Assembly: GCA_013398055.1 (NCBI GenBank)
Contig: VZRS01002411.1
Location: 441,529 to 505,528, forward strand
Direction of reading: 5' to 3'
Source of the DNA: Ifrita kowaldi
Taxonomy: Eukaryota > Chordata > Aves > Passeriformes > Cinclosomatidae
Length of the DNA: 64,000 nucleotides
Shown one piece after another: positions 39,401 to 50,975 of the stretch; position 1 is the first letter of the stretch; each line of letters begins with the position of its first letter. Under the pieces are notes generated by a model. That model saw only the letters and a program-made list of their open reading frames with translations. It searched no databases and was not told the DNA's origin. A program made the position numbers and the translations under genes.

Positions 39401-42400
39401 AAATCAAATGGAACAATGACTAATCTTTGTAGGACAGATGGCTGTGATCCAGGTAGGCATGTGATGCCAGGGAGTTTTGATACGTGCTTATTTTTAGATG
39501 GCTTGCTGAAAAAGTGTCAGCTTGAACTTTAGAGCAGTCCAGTCTCTGCTGCTTTTCATCTGGAGAAGTAAATGATGCAGCAGAGGTTTGTGTCTTCTAA
39601 CAGTAAGGGAAGTATTTTGTTTAAAGTTTTTTCACTTGGTGAAGCAATGCCAGTTGCACTATTGGGGGCTGTTTTAACAAGTACATAACCCAAATACCCT
39701 GTGGAACTGTAGCACTGAGTGAAGGGTCTGAAATTGCTATTGTTGCTGTAACTTCTAACGTAAAAACAATGCGGAAGCCCTAACCTTCTAATTAAGGTAT
39801 AAAAACAAGTGTTTTACCAACTGAAGACAGGTCCTTGAAATGTTCTTTCTGTGGCTATTTCTTGAGAATCCAATTCAAAATCTGTGTTCTGCCCCAGAAG
39901 ATTCTCCCATATGACAGTATAGTTTGTGTTGGCCACAAAGCCTATTTGAAAGTATAACTAGAAGCTAGTGTATAGCAGCTGAACTCTAAAATCCAGAAGA
40001 AAATGAAGCTATATATTAAGTGGTTTAAAGCCACCCCTAGACCTGGGAAAAAAGCTTTAGAGATTATTTCTATGGGCTTAAGCTAGCACCCTCTAAGTGT
40101 TAAGATATGGTGCAAATTAATGAACAGGAGTTATAAGCCTTTCTATAGCTTTTAGTGGCTACTTAAGAATGTGAGTGTTACTGCTCCAGTAAAACTGGAA
40201 ATATGAAGAGAGTTTTTTCCTACTTAGCAGACACACTTCTAAACTAGTTAACTTACTGCTTTTTTCTTGCATATTGGAAGTATAGGGATACTGGACTGTC
40301 TCTAGCTCACAAAGCATATCAAAAGTTTAGTTTCTGGTAAAAAATTAGCAACTGCAGCAATTCACTGAAATTTTTTTATGCCCATTTGACTGTAGCTGAT
40401 GGATGTCAGTCATGATGCTACAGCATCAACTTAATGTGATCCCTTTTCAGTCATTCCTAATGAGAAATGAATATGAACATTACAGTAGGTCAAATCAGAG
40501 CTATATGGCTGTTATACCTTAAATTGTGTAAAAGTAGCGATCCCTTCTCTTTCAAATGAATATTTGGTATTTCACAGGAGACTTTGGCTTGCTAACCCTG
40601 ATCTAGTTACTAGTTCTGTTGGGATGTTGTAAAAGTCTTTGTCCAAATGAGTCCTTAAAGCAGGCTCGTGTTTTTATCTTTGGCTTCTGAGCGTGAAACT
40701 TGAAGAATAAAGCATCACTAAGCAATCTCTTTTTCTTGACTCTCCCTATTTAGAGTCTTTTGGCTGTGGCACACCATAATTCAGCTGTTTATGATGATGT
40801 TGAACTTGATCAGGTGATGATAGATGCTTTTTGGCACAAATACAGATATCCCTATGCTCATTTTTCAGAGAGCAACTCTGGACTCGAAGCGCTGGATTTG
40901 GCAAAGGTTAATTCTTGTCTAAAGACTGATAGTCTCTGTCATTGTGTTGCTATTAGGATTTTACTGCCTTAGTCTTTAAGGTAGAAAACATCCTGGCTCC
41001 ATAGCTCCAGTACTGTGGAGTGGGAAGCTCAAAAGTTCTTGGTATAGTTTAAGTCAGCATTGTTTAAAACTTGCATGGTCAGATTTTTCAGTGTTCTCTT
41101 AACTTTATTTTTTTTTTTAATATGACATACCTTCAGTAGATCTGGACACCAAGTGGAGAAAGGGGGTGGTAGAACTCTGTTTTGATGAAAAGGACTGAAA
41201 TTTAGAAAAATAACTATCTCTAGTCTGACATTTTGCAGTGGGGAAAGAAGCTTTCATTCAGTAATGTACCCAGCGAAAATCTAAACTTCTAGAAACTGAA
41301 GTTTAAAGCATGTTTTCCTTCTTTCTTGATTTTTATAATTGTAGGAAATTGAGAGGGAGCTGCTTATGTCAAGTTGGGAAGGAAACAAACCACTGGCAAG
41401 GTTTCTGCAATAACAGTGGACTGCTGGAGCCAGTTTCTTGTACTAAAGGACAGCAGGCTCTTGCCTTAAGAAAATTGTAATACTTTTTTTTAATCCACCA
41501 TGAACGCTCCTTACTGTGATAGCCCAGAGCTCCCATTGACTGTAAGTGTAACCAAAGGGTGTAGGCTCTTGACAAAGATTACAGTTTGTATGAGACAGTC
41601 AAGACCATTGAATTTATCTTCTGAGAGTCAAAGCCACAAACTTTTATCAAAAGTGAGCTGTGTGCTTTCTTTCACTCTATTTTAATGGAAATAGAATTCT
41701 CTCAAGGCTACCATAACCCAATTGAAAAGATGACATCAAAGTAGATGCTGTGGCAACAGTGCAGCTTTATTCTCAGTCTGTTAGGAATGGGAGACACGGG
41801 CAATGCAGTGCTGCTGCTGAGTGTTATGGTGGCAGATGAAGAAGGTAACCAAATTTACCTCAAACTATGCTGAACAACAACATCTGGGGAGTTTCTGCTG
41901 TTGTGGGGAAGGACTGGGCTGCAGTGTCATACAATCTTGTGGAGTGTCAGCATGTTCTTTGTAGGAACTCAAATGCTATTTGCATTTGATTTATGTCTGG
42001 AAACAAATTTTTAGGAGCAAGACTGACTATTTGCAAGACTTTTTCCACTCAGTGGATAAGCTAGTCTAAAAACTAAGACTTAAAAACACTTAGAATCATT
42101 TTATTAATGTAAAACTAATTATAAACTAATAAATTACTCTAGTTTTCCTCCTGCACTTAAGGTAATTTGTTTACCAGAGTGGCTGCTTTGGATGACTGTA
42201 TCTGAAGCTGAATGGACAGTAATGACTAGTACTCAAACTGCTTGCATTCTGCTTGTGAAATTATCTTCACTTGCATACAAAAATAATTTTCCAACTTCTA
42301 ACTGGGCATAGCTTGGGGAGTGACTGTAGTAAGAGCTGGAAGACTGTGACCTGGTTCTAAACTACTGTCTTAGGACTGTCATTTGCTTCTGAGGTGAACT

Positions 42401-45400
42401 GGGAATCTGCTGAGCTTAGAGTCAGACTCAAAGTTGGGTATGTTATGGTGACATAGATGAAACTGGAGAAAGATGCTTACTGTGAACACAGATTTTTGCC
42501 CTGAAGTCTGTTAGCAAGGAGCCACTGCTTCCCATTACTAGTTTGTTGAGCACTAGCCAAATGACTGTAGAAACTTGTTTGGCATCTGAGTGGAGAAATG
42601 CAGGAGTGACTTAAGGATCTGGGTTTGTCACCTGTTGTTTAATTATGTAATGTAACTTGGCACCAGTTTTGACAATATTTATTCCAGTGTACTGGCTGGC
42701 CATTAACAGCCCCAGCAGAATACAGACTGTTTGACAGTAGTCAGAGAAAGCCTAATGATGTCTACATACACTCTAATAAAGAGACAGTGCTACACAAAAT
42801 CTGTCTTGATTTAGTATCTTTCTATGACTTAGGATTTTGGGCTGTGTGGGACTTCTGCAGAGCTGGTTTGTTTGTCCTTCTGCAACAAAGCTTTATCTGC
42901 AATTCTGACTAGTGACTTCCAGTTGTCTGATGTCTTGGATGATGCATAATCTTTTCAGATTGAGGGCTTGCATTCCAACTGCTAAGCAGCATGATTTTGG
43001 ACTAGGAAGCTGTTGAATTTTTTTTTTTCAATAAATGGTATAATTATTACCCTGCTGAAGAAAGAATTGCTGGAGAAATTATGCTGAAATTATCACAGGA
43101 ATGAGCTGTGCTCCAGGGGCTGTTCCAAACTGGGTCATGAGTTTTGTGATAGTAGGCTTTGCAGCTCAGCAGGCCAGAAAGTTGATATTATAATGCTGAA
43201 TGAGCATGGGCAGAAATGCTCGTAAAAATGGAACTAGTTCAAGTTTTGTGCCTTACTCTTGTCTCTGTTCTAGCAGACAAACAAAGCACTGGCAGTGGTC
43301 AGAATAATTGTTGGCACCTTAGTGACTTAGAAAACAAGGATAACTCAACATAAAATGTCAAGGGGTGAATTACATTTTTTGATAGCCTGCATGGTCTTGA
43401 AATGACACTATAATGGAAAATGAAAGTTTCTGTTGACTCTTCAGGATTGTCTCCTTTTACCAAATTCTTGTCCAATGAAAGCCCATGCTTCAGGAGCTGT
43501 CTGACTTGGGTAGTGAAAACTGTCTGTCCATGGGAGATGGAGGAAGTATGCCCTGCAGAAGCCCATCCTACTGAAGGAAAGGATGGTCTGCTCAAACAGA
43601 GCAATAATCCTTAGTGACAAAGGTCCACACAGAAACTTCAGATGTGAATGTAGCCTGAATTAAAAATAGGAACCTAAGATGTAAATAGGTTAAGCAGTAT
43701 AAAACTGGACTCTCAAACTGCATTTTTAAATAGATCCTTCCTATCAGCTGCTTACCTGAAGAACACTGCCCCATCAGTATGTACTTCTAGAGGAAGGAGA
43801 ATTGCTGCAGTTTCTGGGTTTTAAGAAACATGAGGTTTAGAAATTGATCTCAATAGATAGCTCTAGTTCATATCCAGACCAAAGGACAGCAAACAGGTAT
43901 TCTGTTTTAGAATATAGTTGTCAAATTGTGACTCGTGAGACACTTAATTTAGTGGATGCCTTTTGACATACTTTTCAATCTGAACATTTCTGGTGCTTAT
44001 GATCAAAATTGGAGAAGATTTTTCTACTCACAAGGAAAGCAAAGGACTCTGTCCTTTTCTCCCACTTGCTAGCTGGGCTAGCATGTCAAAAGTTCAAAAG
44101 GTAAAGTGATCTCAACTGGCATTTCTACCCCCACATTGTATCTGTAAGCCTGATATGTTGTTTAGAGATTAACTTTATAGACTTCATGCCTACAAAATGA
44201 AAAGAGTTCCTGAAGACCGGGGAACTTACTGGTTTTTAGCTGCTTTTATCCAGTTCTAATCCTGTTTTTAGTAACTTGAGAGGAGAAATTAGTATTTTCT
44301 GCAGGTGAGAACCTGGATGTTAAATATTTTAAAGGGCTTTCTACCTGAGACACTGACAAAGAGTTGATGTTGTAATGTGTAATGGTGAACTTTGTTAAAA
44401 AACAAGAGCTGAAATCAGAGGAAAATAATCCAGTACTTAACTTCTGGGAATCTCCTTCATGCACTCTGGGGGACCTAGCTATATTCACTCTTGAGTAGAG
44501 TATTCTTATCATCAAGAAAAGAGTGTTTATTTATAAAGCCTGACTTCTGACGTAAGTCTTAAATGCAATTTTATTATTAGTTGCTAGCACAATCAACAAT
44601 ATTTTACCTGGGAAAGAGAGCTTGAATGCTTTTAAACATTTAGCAATAAGACACCATAACAAAATACTGTTCTATACTTTATCACTTGTAAATTATGAAC
44701 TAACTTGCATAATGTGAAAGTATACAACTAACTTATCAAGTACTTTAGTGTGACAGCCAGAAACTTGTTACTGGCTGGCAGCAATACAATGGCCCATAGT
44801 CACAGACCTGCCTAGTGCAGGAAAATATCTCTGCAATTTAACCTGTTTTGAGCTGCCAAAAGTATTCCCCAGTGATAGCTTAAGCATAACATCCTACAAG
44901 TTATATTGTACAGGGGTATCCATTCAAACTGTGACCAGATCCTGAGTTAGATGGCCTATGAGATTAAAACAAAACAACAAAAAGTAAAAGGCAGTAGCTG
45001 AGAATGACTACTGTGCATCTGCCAACAGGAAAGCTGGATGTAACTGAAGTCCCATGTGAACGTCAGCTTCCTAGGGTACTCCTTGAGAGTCTTCTTTAAA
45101 AGCATATGAAGACTGTTAGTGAATATGCAGTCTGACAACAGTAGGCATTATTCTGTGACTTCTGGTTGTGTATGGTAATTACAGGCTCATGGTCTTACTT
45201 TTAGGAGGTCATAACTCCTAGAAACAATTGTGTAGTGTTCTAGCCAGGATGTCATTAGGAGAGGACTCTCTCAGTGTCTACTCTCAAAATAACATGCAAG
45301 TTGGATTGCAAAAGTGGCATAACACTGCGCCCCAAGAATGAAAAGAAGTAATGCAGGCTCTGACACAAGTTAGTAGAAGGACTTGTATCAGGGTACCTGT

Positions 45401-48400
45401 GTATTTAACATGGTCTTGTGCAGCATTATAGCTTACTCCTATTTGATGTCCCCTTCAAGGGTGTTGGGATTTGGTGCTGCCTCCTAGCCTTGTGCAGCAA
45501 AGCTCTCCCTAATCATGCTCTACTTGGTTTAGCTCTGTAGTCAAACAGTCTGATGTCCTCAGCACTGAATGTTGTAATGCATCTCAGCCTTGTTGGCTGC
45601 TTTGGAGCTACCCAAACTTGGCAGCTTGTGCTATCAAATCTTCATCAGTCCTGAAGGGATTCAATGTAAGACTTAAAGGTTTTGCTTTTGAAGATGTTGG
45701 AGGCCGTGTTATATCAGGGAGCAGAAAAGTACAGGATGTTTGGTTAATGTCCTGTGCTGATATCTGAAACATTCCCCTGAATGCAGTAAGAGAAGCCTGT
45801 GTGGAATAAGACTTTCTTCCCCCTTCCCTCCCCACCTCCAATTTTCTATATTTTGGGAATCCAGCTCCTGGGACATTAAGAATAGCAGATGCTTCTTCAA
45901 CCTTAGAAACATCTCAAGTGTCCAGCAAATCAGATATTCTGCTTGGTGATATGTTGACAAAATACCAGTGATTGGGATACAGTATAAATGAGGCTCATAG
46001 CCATGCAGTTCGAGGCACAGCTTACTCATCTGGCTTAGAGCCTTATTTCTATTTCTGTATCTTGAGTGTTTCTTAGTACTGCTGTTGTTGCTTAAATGGA
46101 ACTAATGTGTAACTTAACAGCTTGGTTCTTGCTTCTGCTTATCAAAACTTCTAATCTGTCTAATCAATAGCTTGTGTTCTTGTTTTCAGACAAATCTACC
46201 TATCTTCAAACTGAAAGAATCTACAGTCAGAAGAAGATATAGTGACTTTGAATGGCTAAGGAATGAACTAGAAAGAGAAAGCAAGGTGAGTAAAGTGAAA
46301 GGTAAATACAAGTCTTCATGGACATACGAAGGGTCATAATGCTGAAATGTTTTCATTATATTATGAAGCATGTATCATATAAAGCAGATACTGTGGTTGA
46401 AAATGCCCAGAAATAAACCAGTGTGTCAGTCTTTTTATCAAGCCTCAGTGCTGCAATGCCAGAGGCTTTTTTTTTTAATGGTTTTGAGTTAATTCAGAGT
46501 TAAACTACTTGATTTCAGCTTACCTGTTTGGGCAGGTAGTGTTCTTCTCTGCTCATGTTTTATTACTTCACTAGGAATGTGACTGATCAGTTGGGTCTTC
46601 TAGGAGGAAGAGGTGGATGAACTTGCTTACAGGCTGCACTTAAGGACACTTCTGTAAATCTTTCAGGTTGTGGTACCACCTCTACCAGGAAAAGCTCTTC
46701 TCCGTCAGCTCCCCTTCCGAGGAGATGATGGTATATTTGATGATTCCTTTATAGAGGAAAGGAAGCAGGCTCTTGAACAATTCATAAACAAGTAAGTGTT
46801 GGATCTAGTTATTTAGAGACAAACCTGGAGCTCAGCTCTGGAAAATTGAATTAAAGCTACTAATCCTCTTAAGGATGGTAACTACACTATGTTCAGAATA
46901 CTAACTTCCACAAAATCTTGCAGTAGGATGTGCTAATGTTACTTAACCCAAGTTTAGTTTGGGTATCTTAGTGCTTACCTGAACAGCTGAAATGACTGTT
47001 AGTGTTGTCATTAATTTATGCAAATTGCTACTAAAATTATAGTGTTCAAAATAGTTCTACTTTATAATTTCTAGAAAGGTATCCTCCAACTGGGTGAACA
47101 GTAGAGCTTGCCATGGGTTTGCAGCAGTTTACTTTGATTGCAGATGTGAGGTATTATTGGTTTGTGTAATGATGCATATTTTCTCTAATCATCCTGAGAA
47201 TCTTTCTGAAAATGTAAAAACTCTACTTGAGGTGTGCACACATAGTTTGAAATAGACACTTTGGATTTTGTCGCTGCCTTCAAAGGGTGAGCAGAAATTA
47301 TAGTAACAAAGTCTAACAATTCTTTTTCCACCATCTGACAGTACTAACCACTGTCTGTACACTGACCTGAATAGCTGGTTTAACCTCTTTAGCAGTGTGG
47401 ATCCACACAGTGGGTAAGGAGTGTTGTCAGTTACCCAGCTGTTCTGGTCTCTGGAGTTCTGTTCAGACCAACTGGACTTGGGATTGCTCCCTCAGAGAGC
47501 TCAAGCCTGTCAGTTCCACTGGCATTCTAATCTTGTTCAATAGCAATGCTGTTTAGCAGGAACAGAGGATGCCTGTGAGTTACGCCAGAACTTATGAAAA
47601 TGTACTTATCAGTTACTGTTAGTTCTGGCATGTGTCTTGGAGCTGCAAGTGACTGGTTCACTGAAACTGTCTTATACAACTAAGTGTGACCATATGAAAT
47701 CTCTGAAGTTTTTCTTCACATAATTGCTTCTTAGCTCAGTTTAGAAGTACTGCTAATGGTTCTGAATAGATAAAATGCTTCAGACTGCTTTTTTTTGCTG
47801 TTCAAAGACAAGTGGAATGAACTTCCAAGGCATCTTATAGTACGATGGAATATGTTTGGGTTTTTTTAATGCTGTAAAATCAAGGCAGTCATGACTGTAA
47901 AGTACAACCTTTATCCATGCAGACTTGGAACTCTATCTTAAATGGGGAAGAAGTGCACTTCCTGAAAGTTTTGTATGCTGAGTCTGGCATGGAAGAGGGC
48001 TATTGGTGTTCTGAAGCAGCTGAAGTGAAACAGTCATCTTTACCTTGACTCTGGAAAACTCTGTATAGCTGACAGAAATGGAATGGCCAGTTTATGGATA
48101 TCCCTTTTTCAATCCTACTGCAAGTAATAAATTGACTTTGTGGGAGTGTAAAACTTCTTGGTTTATTTTTCCTCCTTTGAAACATAAAAGGAGATTAATG
48201 TAGATATTGATGTAGTGGCAGAGTTGAGTACATCTGGAATAAGGCTTTCCAGATATAAAATCATAGCAATTTAACTCATCAGTTCTAGTGGCAAGACCAA
48301 CTCATTAAGCAAATATTACTAAAGTTTTGAGCCATGTAAAAGCTTTAAGGCTTCTACCAACTACTCTGGGGACTAGTGAACTTAGACCTGAAGGTCCTTT

Positions 48401-50397
48401 GCACAGTACATTCACATTATTGCATAATCAAAGCAGATCTATGCTTCTAGAATTAAAGAGTCCCTCAGATAACTGATACCACTGGAACAAAAAAATCTTG
48501 GTGCACCAATGCCAGTTCTTGATATCTGGAAGTGTGAGATGGATGTTTTTGAGAGGCTTTGTCCCTCTGGATGTAAAATCTGAATCACAACAGTGCAGCT
48601 TACTTGAGTCAGCTCTCTTGGGCCAGTTTGCTGTCACCACCATCAGTACTACATACAGTGACATTCACATGGATGGCTATGTCTCAACACTCTTATCTGC
48701 CTCAACCTGAGTTTGAGACACATGAAAAGTCTTGAAGTAGCAGCTGCTATGTGTAAGGGTCACCTTGGTGAAAAATATTGAGGGAAAGCCAGTGCAGAGT
48801 GAGATATTCCTGTGAAACCAAGAGCCGAATCAGAGGTCAGATCTAGTCTTGCAATTCAGCCACCAATTTTCAAGCCTTCCTGAAAGGGAGAAGAAATACA
48901 CTGCTGCCTCATCCTCTCCTATATATCTTTTCCTTGAAGTTTAACGCCAGTAACTTCATTCTGATGGGGTGAGAAACTCAAGCTAGTTACTCTAGTTACT
49001 AGACTGTCATCCTCATGAACTACTGCTTGAGACTGTCAGCCTTTTAACTAGAACCTGGCAAGATGGATAGGTTTTATAACTGCACTTGGAATAATCCATC
49101 AATATTGAATAGGAGAGCTCGGCTTCCTCATTATAGGTCACCCTCAATGACAAGTGAGTAGTGACAAGTGAGTATGTTCTGTGGTGAAATAAACACAAAT
49201 AGGTAAATTTGGAGAGGATGCACAGAAGTGCTTGGAAATGGTGCTGAGCCATTGGAGCTGAATATGTATTGCATATATTCAACCAGATGCCTTCCATTAT
49301 GGGTGGAAATGTTCTAACAGATACGGAGGCCTCAAGGCTTACACAAGCTGCCCTTGGGATGGTGAGGGACTGCCTCTTCTAAAGGAAGAAGTCTGTCTCG
49401 ATTGACCAAACTGGATGTAGTTTTTTTCAAACCAAACTGCATTAGGTAGTCGTGTCCATAAGTGATGAACTTTCAGGTATCTGATTCTTTTGGATTTTTA
49501 CCTACACAGGAGTCTGCATGGTATTTTAAGGGTTCAAATGCAGTAGCTTGTGATTTTCTTCCAAGTTTGTGAGTGTCTCCTAATTCAATTTCAGCTTCTT
49601 TACTGTTAAAAGGATGGTTTTTCAGTTTATATGTGGAACAAAACTAAATCTTCAGTAGATGTGCTGGTGTCCCCTAGATCAGGCAAGCTCTGTTTCCTGT
49701 GTTTGAAAGCTACCACATGTGCAGTGAGCAGAAGGGCCAGTACCCCCTGGCTGTGTGCAGTGCTGCCCATGCAGGCCAGGGGCGCTGACCCTGGGAGTCG
49801 CTGCCCAGAGCAGTGCCGAGCCTTTGGAAAGCCTTTGCACCCCCTGCTGGAGCCAGGCTTCAGCTGTGCTGGGACGAGCTGCTGCTCAGTGACACTGACA
49901 ACTGAGGGGATAAGTGGCCTTTAGAAGGGTGTCCTGTGACAAAGGTGTCAGGATCTTTAAAAAAAAAATCCACTTGCCTTTCTTAGCTCTAGATTTCCTA
50001 ATGCTAGAATGAGCACTTACTTGGATAGTCCCATCAATTGCAGGTGACAGATGATGATTTAATATGCTTCCAAGTGATCAGTGGTAGCTCAGGTTCCTAT
50101 GGACTAACTTCATCTATGGGAGCTTGACAAATCTTGCTGTTAGGCTTCATTCTAGTCACCAACAGTGAAGTGAAAGTGGGATCTATGCCCAAGTGCAGAA
50201 CAGTAGGTTATTGGTACAAAACCTTGATCTGCAGGATAGCTGCAAGTAGGCTCAATTGGTTCACACTAATGCTTGTTTTTTTCCTCTCCAGGGTTGCAGG
50301 CCACCCACTGGCACAGAACGAGCGTTGTCTTCACATGTTCTTACAAGATGAAGTAATAGATAAAAACTACACACCATCCAAAATAAGGCATACTTGA
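33303..50397 (+). CDS. SNX3: SNX3, sorting nexin 3 (complete)
   Basis: Four coding exons (33303-33464, 46190-46285, 46667-46791, 50292-50397) total 489 nt, giving 162 residues plus stop, the same length as human SNX3. All junctions join in phase. The protein is essentially one PX domain (about residues 27-150). The phosphoinositide-binding RRRYSDF motif is at about residues 68-74, and a proline-rich VVVPPLPGKALLRQLPFRG loop follows at about 87-105. From the family, it binds PI3P on early endosomes and works with retromer to retrieve cargo such as Wntless and the transferrin receptor. Differences from human are few and conservative. The start codon lies in a CpG island in good context (CCGCCATGG). 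Intron 1 is 12.7 kb and contains a candidate extra exon. Confidence 0.98.
37580..37720 (+). mobile_element. TguSINE1-type SINE (tRNA-Ile head, CR1 tail)
   Basis: The head follows tRNA-Ile(AAT): A-box-like CTTGGTTCGAGC, an anticodon arm reading GCTGCTAATAACACCAG, and B-box-like GGATTCAATCCC. The tail reads GTTGGACTTCATGATACTTA and then TGAATCCCTTAGAATGTTC, a CR1 3' end. That combination is the TguSINE1 family of passerine birds. It sits in the sense direction in SNX3 intron 1 and is mutated enough not to be a functional tRNA. Confidence 0.85.
40755..40907 (+). other. Candidate cassette exon in SNX3 intron 1 (unconfirmed)
   Basis: A strong acceptor (pyrimidine-rich tract ending CTCCCTATTTAG) precedes 153 nt without a stop in the frame set by SNX3 exon 1, ending at a moderate donor GGCAAAG|GTTAAT. 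It is symmetric (phase 0 in and out) and would add 51 residues beginning SLLAVAHHNSAVYDDVELDQ. An internal donor, GATCAG|GTGATG, would give a shorter, also symmetric, 60-nt version. I recognise no protein family. In-frame inclusion would place the insert after residue 54, inside the PX fold. It could equally be a chance open frame. Confidence 0.35.
46190..46285 (+). CDS. SNX3: SNX3 coding exon 2 (PI3P-binding motif)
   Basis: 96 nt, acceptor TTGTTTTCAG, donor AGCAAG|GTGAGT. It encodes TNLPIFKLKESTV, then RRRYSDFEWLRNELERESK, which includes the arginine-tyrosine pair that contacts PI3P in PX domains. Phase 0 on both sides, so skipping it preserves the frame. Confidence 0.98.
46667..46791 (+). 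CDS. SNX3: SNX3 coding exon 3
   Basis: 125 nt, acceptor AAATCTTTCAG, donor AACAA|GTAAGT. It encodes VVVPPLPGKALLRQLPFRGD, DGIFDDSFIEE and RKQALEQFINK (the last codon is split). Phase 0 in, phase 2 out. Confidence 0.98.
46792..50291 (+). other. SNX3: SNX3 intron 3
   Basis: A 3.5-kb intron, mostly AT-rich. It includes one GC-rich patch (about 49690-49915) that I cannot assign to a repeat family. Intron 2 (46286-46666) is only 381 bp and unremarkable. Confidence 0.8.
50292..50397 (+). CDS. SNX3: SNX3 coding exon 4 with stop
   Basis: Acceptor TTCCTCTCCAG. It completes the split lysine codon and encodes VAGHPLAQNERCLHMFLQDE, then VIDKNYTPSKIRHT and TGA at 50395-50397. Confidence 0.98.
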
Positions 50398-50975
50398 ATT
50401 CTAAAAGCTTCTTCTCAAATATTAGTGGTTCTTATGCTTGGTTTTAAGAGGTTGTAGTTTGTCTTAGCATGCTGAGGATGAACAGGCACGAAGTCTCCAC
50501 TAACACCAGTACACTGCTTGGTCTTTGCATATGCTTTACAGCATTTAAGAACTCACTTGTCTTCTAGCTAAATCCCTCTGAATCCTTGATTTAAGAGTAT
50601 TATACTATGAAACCATCCACTCCTTGCAATGTCTCACAAACCCTTCCACTATTATTTGCAATGACTTAACAATGTTTACTGACTTGGCCTTACTTGAACT
50701 TTCACAACTGTAGTGTCACGTGTTCACTTGTATATGACTAAACTGCTCTGCTGTTTCTGAGGTAGTCACCTGTCTGAACGTCTGTAGAAAGATTGCTTTA
50801 TTTCTGATATCCTGTATGAGAAACACTTATGCAATTGTCTTCAAGCTTGTAAAACACTTTATACTGAAGTAATGAGGGAATTATCTTTATATTCTGTAAG
50901 AGAAAAAAAATCGAATTTATATACTAAAGTAACTTGTCTAAAGTTTTGAAATAAAAGTGAAAATACACTTCAAAT
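50398..50975 (+). other. SNX3: SNX3 3' UTR
   Basis: About 0.58 kb of AT-rich sequence from the stop codon to just past an AATAAA signal. GT-rich sequence follows (about 50980-51010), as expected beyond a cleavage site. The exact end is inferred, and longer forms could exist. Confidence 0.75.
50950..50955 (+). terminator. SNX3: SNX3 poly(A) signal
   Basis: Canonical AATAAA, followed after about 30 nt by a TTTTGTC...GAGTGTGGAGTGTCT GT-rich downstream element. Confidence 0.8.

Larger units (their letters stand above)
33465..46189 (+). other. SNX3: SNX3 intron 1
   Basis: A 12.7-kb intron containing a tRNA-derived SINE (37580-37720) and the candidate cassette exon (40755-40907). The rest is unique-looking sequence without recognisable genes. 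Confidence 0.85.
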
